From: CAZFCK01 sp964517355
GTDB taxonomy: Bacteria > Desulfobacterota > Desulfovibrionia > Desulfovibrionales > Desulfovibrionaceae
NCBI GenBank assembly: GCA_964517355.1
Contig: CAZFCK010000081.1
Coordinates: 1 to 19,015, forward strand
DNA: 19,015 bases
Direction: 5' to 3'
Shown: positions 1-6,822 of the stretch, piece after piece
Layout of the letters: each line of letters starts with the position of its first letter
Position numbering within the stretch: the stretch's first letter is position 1
Translations under genes and position numbers: made by a program
Notes under the pieces: generated by a model
Databases searched by the model: none
Told to the model about the DNA's origin: nothing
What the model saw: the letters and a program-made list of their open reading frames with translations, nothing else

Positions 1-15
1 CCAGGGAAATGCATA

Positions 16-50
16 AGAGCATCTAGCGCTTTTCAAGCGTGAGATGCTCT
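16..50 (-). terminator. Candidate terminator hairpin after glycogen phosphorylase
   Basis: The arms AGAGCATCT...CGCTT and AAGCG...AGATGCTCT form a 9-bp stem, a 2-nt mismatch and a further 5-bp stem around a TTC loop. The hairpin lies immediately after the TAG stop of the minus-strand phosphorylase gene (49-51). Only a weak T-rich stretch follows, so intrinsic termination is plausible but not certain. Confidence 0.5.
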
Positions 51-2583
51 AATACTGCAGGGGCGCGACGTTCCAGATATCCCTGGCGTATTCCGCAATG
101 GCCCGATCGCTGGAAAAAAGGCCCATATGCGCCGTGTTCATGATGGAGCGCCTGGTCCATTCTTCAGGATCGCTGTACACGCGCGACACCTCCTCCTGGC
201 ACCTGATGTAATCGCGATAGTCGGCGAGCACGCAGAAATTGTCTCCATTATAAAGCAGACTGTCGTAGATGGGTTGGAACAAACCGTGATCTTGCGGAGA
301 AAACACGTTGTTATGGATGTCCTCCAAAGCCTGGCGCAGTTCGGCGTCCTGATGGTAGCAATCCCAGGGATTATACCCGCGACTGCGCAACATGGTCAGT
401 TCCTCGGCAGTATGACCGAAGATGAACATATTTCTTTTTCCCACTTCCTGGCGCATTTCAATGTTCGCGCCGTCCAGCGTACCAATGATAATGGCTCCGT
501 TCAGGCTGAATTTCATATTGCCCGTACCGGAAGCTTCCATACCCGCGGTGGATATTTGCTCTGAAAGTTCCGTTGCGGGGATGATGCGCTCGGCTTGGGA
601 AACACAGTAGTTGGGTAAAAAAACCACCCGCAATCGTCCGGCTACCGCCGGATGCGGATTGATGGACCGCGCCACCGCATTAATCAGACGAATGATCAGC
701 TTGGCCATAACATAACCGGGAGCCGCCTTGCCTCCGAAAAACACTGTTCGCGGCACCATTTCCAGATCAGGATTGGCCTTGAGCCGGTTAAACAACGTGA
801 TCACATGCAACACGTTGAGTAACTGGCGTTTGTATTCGTGAATGCGTTTAACGTGCACGTCAAAAAGCGTATCAACATCAAGGTCCATGCCGATTTTCCG
901 CTTCACGTAAAGCGCCAGGCGTTCCTTATTGGCCCGCTTGATAGCACGCCACCTGGCGCAAAAATCCTGGTCCTCCGTCAACGGCGCTATATCTTTCAAT
1001 CGATCCAGATTCCGGACCCAATCCGTTCCCAATTTTTCATCCAGCAATTCTGAAAGCAGCGGGTTGCATTGTTTGAGCCAACGCCTTGGGGTGACGCCGT
1101 TTGTTTTGTTTTGCAGCAGGCCCGGCTTCCATTCGTGGAAGTCCTTGAAAACCCGTTCCTCAAGTATATCGGTATGCAACCTGGAAACACCATTGACACA
1201 CGAGCTGCCCACTATGGCCAGATTGGCCATGCGCACGCTTTTCACCGGTTCTTCCTGGATAATGGACATGCGGCTCAACCTGCCGGTGTCGCCGGGAAAT
1301 CTCCTGGCCACATCCTCCAGGAAACGACGGTTGATCTCGTAGATTATCTGTAAATGCCTGGGAAGCACCCGCTCAAGGAGCTCACAGGGCCACGTTTCCA
1401 AAGCTTCCGGTAGGATCGTATGGTTGGTATAGGCAAAAGTGCGGCGACAGACGGTCCAGGCCGTATCCCAGTCCACCAGTTCCTCATCCATCAAAATGCG
1501 CATGAGTTCTGGAATGGCGATGGATGGATGCGTGTCGTTGAGCTGGATGGCGACTTTGTCGGGGAAAGCCTCAAACGTCGCGTTGCGTTTCTTGTAGCGT
1601 CTGAAGATGTCGCGCATGGTGGCGGCGACGAAAAAATACTGCTGCTTCAAGCGCAGCTCACGCCCTTGCGCAGCCTCCTCGCTGGGGTAGAGCACCTTGG
1701 AGATATTCTCATCCTTCACTTTTTCCCCTACCGCCCCGATATAGTCGCCGGTATTGAAAAAATCGAGCTTGAACTCCTGGTCCGAACGCGCGGCCCACAA
1801 ACGCATGTTGATTACACAGCCGTTGCGATAGCCCGGTACCAACATGTCGCACGGCATGGCCAGCACCTTGTCCGTATCAATCCACTGGTGCCGCAAACGA
1901 CCCTGCTCATCCATATATTCAATGACCCGGCCGTAAAATTTCACGGGAACGAGATACTGCCCCCTGTCGAATTCCCAAGGATTGCGCGTACGCATCCAGT
2001 TGTCCGGCCGCTCAACCTGCGCGCCGTCCTGGTCAATGACCTGATGGAATATCCCGTATTCGTACCGGATGCCGTAGCCATAGCCCGGTACGTTCAAGGT
2101 GGCGATCGAATCCAGATAACAAGAGGCCAATCGGCCGAGCCCGCCATTTCCCAGGCCCGCATCCCATTCGACTTCGGCCAGTTCCTCGATATCAAGATTG
2201 AACTCGCGCATCACCTCCGCCGCGGTATCATATATGCCAAGGCAATGCAGGTTGTTCAGCAGTGATTTCCCGGGAAGATACTCCAAGGAAAGATAATACA
2301 CCCGCTTGGCTTTCTTGTCGTAATAGGACCGTTGCGTCTTAATCCACTGGTCAATAAGCCGGTCGCGCACCGCCAGCGCCAGTCCATGATAATAGTTGAA
2401 GGGCAAAATGCGGGAATAGTCGCTTCCAAGGCTGGAGACGATGTGCCGGATGATATCCTTTTTCAATCCCTCGCGGCTATCATCATCGTACAGCCCGCCG
2501 CTCCATTGAAATGATGCGTCATGGGGAAACGTATCGGCATTGGCAGGCAACGCCTGGGATGTTTTCTCGACGCTTTTTGGCAT
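49..2583 (-). CDS. glgP: Glycogen/starch/alpha-glucan phosphorylase
   Basis: This 844-residue protein matches the full length of the GT35 phosphorylases, which use phosphate and pyridoxal phosphate to release glucose-1-phosphate from the ends of cytoplasmic glycogen or maltodextrin chains. The PLP signature is present as EASGTGNMKFSLNG, with the Schiff-base lysine at about residue 691. Other family blocks are GNGGLGRLASCYLDS near residue 145, YGIRYEYGIFHQ just after it, and QLNDTHPSIAIPELMR in the middle. The ATG at 2583 is preceded by a GGAG-type ribosome site about 5 nt away. The N-terminal extension of about 25 residues shows no recognisable regulatory motif. The gene is alone: no glycogen synthase, branching or debranching gene lies in the window, and the upstream neighbour is unrelated. 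The family assignment is secure; whether the preferred substrate is glycogen or maltodextrin cannot be read from the sequence. Confidence 0.97.
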   Translation of the reverse strand: MPKSVEKTSQALPANADTFPHDASFQWSGGLYDDDSREGLKKDIIRHIVSSLGSDYSRILPFNYYHGLALAVRDRLIDQWIKTQRSYYDKKAKRVYYLSLEYLPGKSLLNNLHCLGIYDTAAEVMREFNLDIEELAEVEWDAGLGNGGLGRLASCYLDSIATLNVPGYGYGIRYEYGIFHQVIDQDGAQVERPDNWMRTRNPWEFDRGQYLVPVKFYGRVIEYMDEQGRLRHQWIDTDKVLAMPCDMLVPGYRNGCVINMRLWAARSDQEFKLDFFNTGDYIGAVGEKVKDENISKVLYPSEEAAQGRELRLKQQYFFVAATMRDIFRRYKKRNATFEAFPDKVAIQLNDTHPSIAIPELMRILMDEELVDWDTAWTVCRRTFAYTNHTILPEALETWPCELLERVLPRHLQIIYEINRRFLEDVARRFPGDTGRLSRMSIIQEEPVKSVRMANLAIVGSSCVNGVSRLHTDILEERVFKDFHEWKPGLLQNKTNGVTPRRWLKQCNPLLSELLDEKLGTDWVRNLDRLKDIAPLTEDQDFCARWRAIKRANKERLALYVKRKIGMDLDVDTLFDVHVKRIHEYKRQLLNVLHVITLFNRLKANPDLEMVPRTVFFGGKAAPGYVMAKLIIRLINAVARSINPHPAVAGRLRVVFLPNYCVSQAERIIPATELSEQISTAGMEASGTGNMKFSLNGAIIIGTLDGANIEMRQEVGKRNMFIFGHTAEELTMLRSRGYNPWDCYHQDAELRQALEDIHNNVFSPQDHGLFQPIYDSLLYNGDNFCVLADYRDYIRCQEEVSRVYSDPEEWTRRSIMNTAHMGLFSSDRAIAEYARDIWNVAPLQY

Positions 2584-2716
2584 GGCCCCTCCCGGTGTGC
2601 TCTAAATGTTGACCTTCCGGTGTTTTTTACAAAAACAATATGACACCTACTACGCGTCTTCGCGTCTTATCATTACTCTCCGCATTACTGCATCAAAAAA
2701 ATATGATGCGCCGACC

Positions 2717-4525
2717 CTACTGCAAAGGAAGCGATTTGTACAATTCCCGCAGCTTGGCAGCGTCTTTTTTTCGCCCGTGATCCTCACAATATTTCACCTG
2801 GCTACGCAAATTATCTCTTATCAACGCGGAAATCATCATGCGGTCTTCTCGTGACGGAGCATCTTTCAAGGCCCGGCGGAACTCCTTGCCCGCCTCGCTT
2901 AATCGCCCCATTGTCGATAATGAAAGACCGAGCAAACTTCTAACACGCGCCTGACCGGGATCTTTCTTCAACGAGGCCTGCAATGCCGCGACCGCTTCCT
3001 CATGCCGTCCACGCATCTGGAGCATCACTCCTTTGGCGGCCAGCAAAGGGGGCGCTTCCGGCCTATGGCGCAACGCCAGCTCCAGATACACGGGCAGTTT
3101 CTCGAATTGTCCCGTGGCAAAAAGTGCTTCCGAAAGCATTTGCGCCGCTTGCGCATTTCCCGGACGGGCGCGCACATAGGGCTCCAGGTGTTCGGCCGCG
3201 GCTTCCATGTCGCCCCTGGTGTAATAAACGCCTCCCAGGTTGTATTGCGCTTCATAATGATTGGGCACCACGTTTACGGCATGGCCAAGCAGACTCTCAC
3301 CGTCCTTCCACACCCGCACCTGCTCCCGCGTCAGGGGCGCAAGCATGGCCAGCACAACGGCCAAAAGTCCGCAACATACGATCCCGCCCCATTGGTATCG
3401 GCGCCCTATCTCCGCGGCGCTCCAAACGAGCGCAATAAAAATGCCAACAAGAGGCACATAGGTATAGCGGTCGGCCATGGATTGAATGCCCACCTGCATA
3501 ATGCCAATTACCGGAGCCAAAGTTGCCACATACCATAACCACCCCACGGACAGCCACGGTCTGCGCCGCATGGACAATAAACTCCACGCGGTGACGGCCG
3601 CCAACAACGCAACGCACAGCCCCGCCTTCCATACAACCACGCTGTCGGGATAAGGGTAGAGAATAGCCAGTCCCTTTGGATAAAAGGTCTGACCCAAATA
3701 GGCCACATAAGCCCGCAGAGCATTGTAGAGCCGCATGCCCGGACCCAAGACATCCAGCGTGTTCAGGGCGTTATATTGCTTTTGGGCAAACATGGTGGTC
3801 ACGCCTATGGCCAGAGACATGACGAAAAGCGGTATTTTTTCTACGAACAACTTACTCATGGAGCGCTGCTTGTCCGTCCTTTCGCCCCAGGGAATACGAA
3901 CGCGATTCAACGGCCACAAATCCAACAACAACAGTGTGATCGGCAGAGTAACGATCATGGATTTGGCCATAAGCCCCATTGCGAACAACAGGACCACCAA
4001 AAGATAGCGCCATACCGAAGGCGCGCGGACGTAACCAGCGTAAGCCCATAACGCGGCGAACCAAAACAACGTGCACAACACGTCCTTGCGTTCGGCGATC
4101 CAGGCCACAGACTCCACGTGCAACGGGTGCAGTGTAAAAAGCGCGGCCACGGCGAAACTCCGCCACAATGCCCCGCTCAAGGAACGCAAGGCGAAAAAGA
4201 GCAGCAGCGTGTTCAGCAGATGAACCAGCACCCCGCTCAAATGATGCCCCCAAGGGGCGAGACCGTACAACGTCACATCGAGCATGTGCGAGAGCCACGT
4301 CAAAGGATGCCAATTGCCCCCGTGAAACGTCCCGAAAGCCCATACAAAAGACTCCCAGGTCAGGCCCTTGAGCACCGGGGGATTCTCCAAGACGTAAATC
4401 ACGTCGTCAAACGGTACGAAATCATTCTCCATACCCGGCCAGTAGGCCAAGAAGGCCAGCAGGACGAGCACCAGAGAGGCCCCCGCAACAAAAAAACGCT
4501 GATGGATTGTATTATTCAGAGACAT
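2717..4525 (-). CDS. TMTC/GT-C-like multi-pass membrane protein with C-terminal TPRs
   Basis: This 602-residue protein has two parts. Residues 1 to about 385 are hydrophobic, with roughly ten membrane segments and the conserved blocks of bacterial TMTC-like (O-mannosyltransferase-like, GT-C fold) proteins: FDDVIYV in the first periplasmic loop, then NWHPLTWLSHMLD, HPLHVESVAWIAERKDVL and GLMAKSMIVTLP. Residues from about 395 to the end are soluble and hold around four tetratricopeptide repeats, for example HYEAQYNLGGVYYTRGDMEAA. In animals TMTC proteins transfer mannose to cadherins; for the bacterial relatives donor and acceptor are unknown. Glycosyl transfer from a lipid-linked sugar, with the TPR part binding protein, is an inference from fold and the conserved acidic pair FDD. 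The ATG at 4525 has no clear Shine-Dalgarno sequence, and no better upstream start exists in frame. There is no glycosylation gene cluster nearby. Confidence 0.88.
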   Translation of the reverse strand: MSLNNTIHQRFFVAGASLVLVLLAFLAYWPGMENDFVPFDDVIYVLENPPVLKGLTWESFVWAFGTFHGGNWHPLTWLSHMLDVTLYGLAPWGHHLSGVLVHLLNTLLLFFALRSLSGALWRSFAVAALFTLHPLHVESVAWIAERKDVLCTLFWFAALWAYAGYVRAPSVWRYLLVVLLFAMGLMAKSMIVTLPITLLLLDLWPLNRVRIPWGERTDKQRSMSKLFVEKIPLFVMSLAIGVTTMFAQKQYNALNTLDVLGPGMRLYNALRAYVAYLGQTFYPKGLAILYPYPDSVVVWKAGLCVALLAAVTAWSLLSMRRRPWLSVGWLWYVATLAPVIGIMQVGIQSMADRYTYVPLVGIFIALVWSAAEIGRRYQWGGIVCCGLLAVVLAMLAPLTREQVRVWKDGESLLGHAVNVVPNHYEAQYNLGGVYYTRGDMEAAAEHLEPYVRARPGNAQAAQMLSEALFATGQFEKLPVYLELALRHRPEAPPLLAAKGVMLQMRGRHEEAVAALQASLKKDPGQARVRSLLGLSLSTMGRLSEAGKEFRRALKDAPSREDRMMISALIRDNLRSQVKYCEDHGRKKDAAKLRELYKSLPLQ

Positions 4526-4612
4526 GAATGGATTGTTCGGTATGAAGATGAGATTGGCGAGTGATTATCGAAAACGCAACGAACGGGGTGTCTTTCGGCA
4601 CCAAAAAGGCCT

Positions 4613-4661
4613 CCGGCGGCTTAAGAACCTTTTGAAAAAAGGTTCTTAAGAATCTCCAAAA
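4613..4661 (+). repeat. Short dispersed repeat (family 2, copy a)
   Basis: The segment running from CCGGCGGCTTAAGAA through TTCTTAAGAATCTCCAA reappears, inverted, at 18888-18933 with the same order of conserved blocks and one 1-nt length difference. This copy contains a perfect 14-bp hairpin (4620-4650). Two copies in 19 kb, both between genes, suggest a repeat spread through the genome. Confidence 0.6.
4620..4650. terminator. Perfect 14-bp hairpin, candidate bidirectional terminator
   Basis: CTTAAGAACCTTTT and AAAAGGTTCTTAAG are perfect reverse complements separated by GAA. On the plus strand the hairpin is followed about 10 nt later by a T-rich stretch (CTTTTTATTATTT). On the minus strand it lies 134 bp beyond the stop of the small secreted-protein gene ending at 4785, so it could end that transcript before the TMTC-like gene. 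It is also part of a dispersed repeat, so termination may not be its only role. Confidence 0.5.
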
Positions 4662-4784
4662 CTTTTTATTATTTATAACTCGTTAGTTATATATACACTT
4701 CCAGACATAATGTTCGCGTGTCCTGGGGGAAGCGCCGCCCCTGGCGGGGGTTAGGGTGTCTTTACTTTGAAGCTGTGTCCGCAG

Positions 4785-5138
4785 TCATCTGTAGCGGAAA
4801 AAATCCTCAAAGGTCATGCGTAAACCATAATACATCTGCAATTGCTGTGGCCCATGCAATGCCTCCTTGACTTCAAGCACATACGGATGGTTGTCCACAG
4901 CCTGCCATAACTGCTGACAATGCTTAGTATTGAGCTTGCGCAGAATGGCCCAGACCTCTATGCCGTCCTGCTCGTTGAACCACAGGCGCACCACCTTATC
5001 GGCGACAATGGGAGCCTTGAATTCAAAATCAGCCAGCGACGGCGTTGCGAAGACCAGAGTCATGAAACACAGCGCCAGTAAACAAGCTCCGCCCCGCTCC
5101 CATCCGGACCAGTTGTGCCGATAACTCCGACCAGACAT
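4785..5138 (-). CDS. Small exported protein of unknown function
   Basis: This 117-residue protein begins with a signal peptide: a charged start, a hydrophobic core around LLALCFMTLVFA (about residues 20-31) and a likely signal peptidase I site at SLA|DF near residue 36. The mature part of about 80 residues is predicted soluble and periplasmic, with no haem or metal motif; it has a single cysteine (in KHCQQLW) and an aromatic C-terminus FEDFFRYR. I do not recognise a family. The ATG at 5138 is preceded by a GAGAGGG ribosome site about 4-5 nt away. Clear signal-peptide architecture and a proper ribosome site support a real gene. It lies downstream of the cytochrome gene on the same strand but 345 bp away, so co-transcription is uncertain. 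Confidence 0.7.
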   Translation of the reverse strand: MSGRSYRHNWSGWERGGACLLALCFMTLVFATPSLADFEFKAPIVADKVVRLWFNEQDGIEVWAILRKLNTKHCQQLWQAVDNHPYVLEVKEALHGPQQLQMYYGLRMTFEDFFRYR

Positions 5139-5483
5139 AACGCCCTCTCATTCCACAGACAGTTCACATTGAAACACGATGAATACAGGGGGCTGTTACG
5201 AAAAACGGAGAACAATCTTCAAGGCAAATCTCACGCCCCCAAATCTTGGAGCCAACGGAATCATCCTGCCGCCACACATACCATGCGCCAACAGGGATGG
5301 CAAAGAAAACCCATTCCATGGGAGCGATGAGCATGTGTTCGGCGATTGTCCTCCCAATACTGCCTTCACGTCATGTTGCCGGACACCAAGGGGGGGCGGA
5401 CGTTTGTCGCGATAACACAGTGGATGGGAAGGGGAACCCCTCACAAAAAGGCTTCCCCTCGAAAACCACGCTCAAAAAAAGGA
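5139..5483. other. Intergenic region, 345 bp
   Basis: I see no convincing gene on either strand: the open frames here lack ribosome sites and recognisable protein character. The stretch holds the 5' region of the small secreted-protein gene and, near 5429-5459, a G/C-rich inverted repeat that could end transcription of the cytochrome gene. Confidence 0.5.
5429..5459 (-). terminator. Weak candidate terminator after the cytochrome gene
   Basis: On the minus strand AGGGGAA and TTCCCCT can pair across a 17-nt loop, which itself contains GGGG facing CCCC. It lies 25 bp beyond the stop at 5484. There is no downstream T-run, so confidence is low. Confidence 0.25.
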
Positions 5484-5768
5484 TTATTGGCTCGAAAACC
5501 AGGCAGCCAAATCCCGAATCTGTTCATCGGAATATTTCTTCGCTTGCTCGTTCATGTTCTTATTCTTAATGGTGCCATCCTTAAAACCGTGTAGTGTTCG
5601 AATGAACACTTCTTCGCTCATGCCGTTCAAGTCCCCCCTGTGGCATATGCAGCCCTGGGCGAGGATCTTGCCTTTTTGCGGATTACCGCCTGCGGCATAG
5701 ACGGCGCAACTCAGAATGGACAAGGCGAAAAACAAGAAGAACAACAGACCGGCGTTACTAGTACGCAT
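5484..5768 (-). CDS. Small exported class I c-type cytochrome with a C-x-C-H haem motif
   Basis: The likely product is a 94-residue monohaem periplasmic electron carrier. Residues 1-25 form a signal peptide (hydrophobic LLFFLFFALSIL, cleavage near VYA|A); Cys21 could alternatively suggest a lipoprotein, but its lipobox ILSC is poor. The haem site reads GCICHRGD (Cys40, Cys42, His43), so the two cysteines are separated by one residue instead of two. The C-terminal half matches class I cytochromes: a candidate axial methionine Met72 in NKNMNEQ, then AKKYSDEQIRDLAAWF, close to the helix that ends Desulfovibrio c553. Two ATGs overlap (5771 and 5768); the second has the better spacing, 6 nt, from AGGAG. 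The reading frame continues upstream to 5858 but those residues look non-coding. It follows the amphi-Trp gene on the same strand, 86 bp downstream. Whether haem is attached is open. Confidence 0.8.
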   Translation of the reverse strand: MRTSNAGLLFFLFFALSILSCAVYAAGGNPQKGKILAQGCICHRGDLNGMSEEVFIRTLHGFKDGTIKNKNMNEQAKKYSDEQIRDLAAWFSSQ

Positions 5769-5854
5769 CATATGCTCCTGGAAGCTTCTCCCGGTTATCG
5801 AGTTTCCGCTCCGGCGGAATCGGCGCTTTTCACACACTATCCCGCCGGGGCAAC

Positions 5855-6112
5855 TCAATCTTCTTGTGGTGCGTTATCAAGCCATTCAAGTTCGATCTCA
5901 ACACTATGCTTCACACCGGCATCTTTGGATTTCTCCTTAATCTCCATCTCAAATTTTATCTCATCGCCGACATTGATACAAACGGCGCCCAGCTCATCCT
6001 CAATCTGAATCGTGCCGGCGGCGATTTGATCAGCGATATTACGCAAAACAACCGCCACATCATACCGCAGTCTTTTATTTTTGCTCTCATACAATAATGA
6101 TTTACTACTCAT
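5855..6112 (-). CDS. Amphi-Trp domain-containing small protein
   Basis: This 85-residue protein has the layout of the amphi-Trp domain family: an N-terminal SLLYES strand, an amphipathic helix (VAVVLRNIADQIAAG), a strand with a short acidic turn (TIQIEDE), and a final strand ending in ELEWLD, whose tryptophan gives the family its name. The family is small and poorly characterised, so no function is given; a cytoplasmic location is likely because no signal peptide is present. The start chosen is the ATG at 6112, preceded by AGGAGA with 6 nt spacing. A longer frame opens at 6211, but its first 33 residues are basic, low in family likeness, and lack a ribosome site. Promoter elements are not clear, although the A/T-rich stretch around 6200-6220 could hold one. 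Confidence 0.78.
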   Translation of the reverse strand: MSSKSLLYESKNKRLRYDVAVVLRNIADQIAAGTIQIEDELGAVCINVGDEIKFEMEIKEKSKDAGVKHSVEIELEWLDNAPQED

Positions 6113-6496
6113 GCGAGTTCTCCTGTTTTTTGCAAAACGTTTCCGGCTCTTTTTGCTTTCCCTAATCACTGTCCCGTATCGGCCATGCCATCCTGAATAC
6201 TTTATATACAAGTATAAAATATTCTTATGTATACGACATCAACAATAAAATAACCGGGAAAAAAGTCTCCTTATCCATTGCTGCGGCATGATCAGCATGG
6301 ACCCGCCCCCTCTTTGAGCGGCCGGGACCATCTTTTCAACAAATTCGAGAAAATATAAGCAATTATTCCTCTCAAGAAGATGACGGGCGCATGGCAAAAT
6401 CATGGCAACATCTCAACAGGCCGGCGCGGCCACGCAAACGGCATCGCACTCTTTCTTTTTTATCTCATCCTATTATATAAATTATAAGTTGTTTTA

Positions 6497-6621
6497 CGTT
6501 CCGAGCAAGGCGTATACAATAACAGTATATATTTGTTGAAAAACAAGAGTCAAATTGTCCGTTTTCCGGCGTCCAGGGGCCTCCCCTGGTCGTCGTGCGG
6601 GCGCGAAAGCCCGCGACTTTA
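6497..6621 (+). repeat. Dispersed repeat family 1, copy A
   Basis: This segment matches copies at 11793-11923 and, inverted, 18731-18860. From 6553 to 6620 it agrees with the inverted copy at 65 of 68 positions by eye, and from 6555 with copy B at 59 of 66. It contains two hairpins: CCAGGGG-CCT-CCCCTGG (6573-6589, perfect) and GCGGGC-GCGAAA-GCCCGC (6597-6614), the second extended by GTC/GAC pairing across a 2-nt bulge and followed by TTT. The left part starting near CGTTCCGAGCA is less conserved. It lies 201 bp upstream of the aminopeptidase gene in the same orientation. Confidence 0.88.
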
Positions 6622-6684
6622 AAGGCACAAAGACGCTCCCGAAATGAAGTCCCATACGTGAAGGAGCTTCATCGCAACCGTGTC

Positions 6685-6713
6685 TTTTCACTTTGCTTAT
6701 GAACGTGTATACT
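6685..6713 (+). promoter_or_regulatory. Candidate sigma-70-type promoter for the aminopeptidase gene (distal)
   Basis: TTTTCA (6685-6690) and TATACT (6708-6713) are separated by 17 nt, giving 4/6 and 5/6 agreement with the consensus hexamers. It lies between repeat copy A and the gene. Found by eye only. Confidence 0.35.
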
Positions 6714-6754
6714 CATTGTTCCCCATCAAACCACTTTTTCACTCCATCAACTAC

Positions 6755-6782
6755 TTGCCAGGGCGCGAGTAACTTGTAAAGT
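6755..6782 (+). promoter_or_regulatory. Candidate sigma-70-type promoter for the aminopeptidase gene (proximal)
   Basis: TTGCCA (6755-6760) and TAAAGT (6777-6782) are separated by 16 nt, with 5/6 and 4/6 agreement with the consensus. It would give a leader of about 35 nt before the ATG at 6823. Confidence 0.35.
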
Positions 6783-6822
6783 ATGGGGCACACAAACGCC
6801 GAACTCAATTCAAGGAGAAATC

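Larger units (their letters stand above)
6113..6822. other. Long intergenic region between divergent genes, 710 bp
   Basis: This spacer separates the minus-strand amphi-Trp gene from the plus-strand aminopeptidase gene. It is A/T-rich at both ends. It contains copy A of the dispersed repeat (6497-6621), two candidate promoters for the aminopeptidase gene and a short TATAC-AA-GTATA palindrome at 6205-6216 upstream of the amphi-Trp gene. No protein-coding frame is convincing; the frame at 6494-6691 on the minus strand is the repeat read backwards. Confidence 0.6.

Noticed and set aside
1420..2265. 281-residue plus-strand frame inside the phosphorylase gene
   Set aside because: Antisense shadow of a full-length, well-conserved enzyme.
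5703..5720. Cytochrome as a lipoprotein via Cys21
   Set aside because: The residues before the cysteine (ILS) are a poor lipobox and a good signal peptidase I site (VYA) follows; left as a minor alternative.
6113..6211. 33-residue N-terminal extension of the amphi-Trp protein
   Set aside because: The extension is basic and unlike the family, whereas the ATG at 6112 has AGGAGA at proper spacing.
6494..6691. 65-residue minus-strand frame upstream of pepA
   Set aside because: It is the dispersed repeat read backwards, lacks a ribosome site, and copies B and C do not preserve the frame as a protein.
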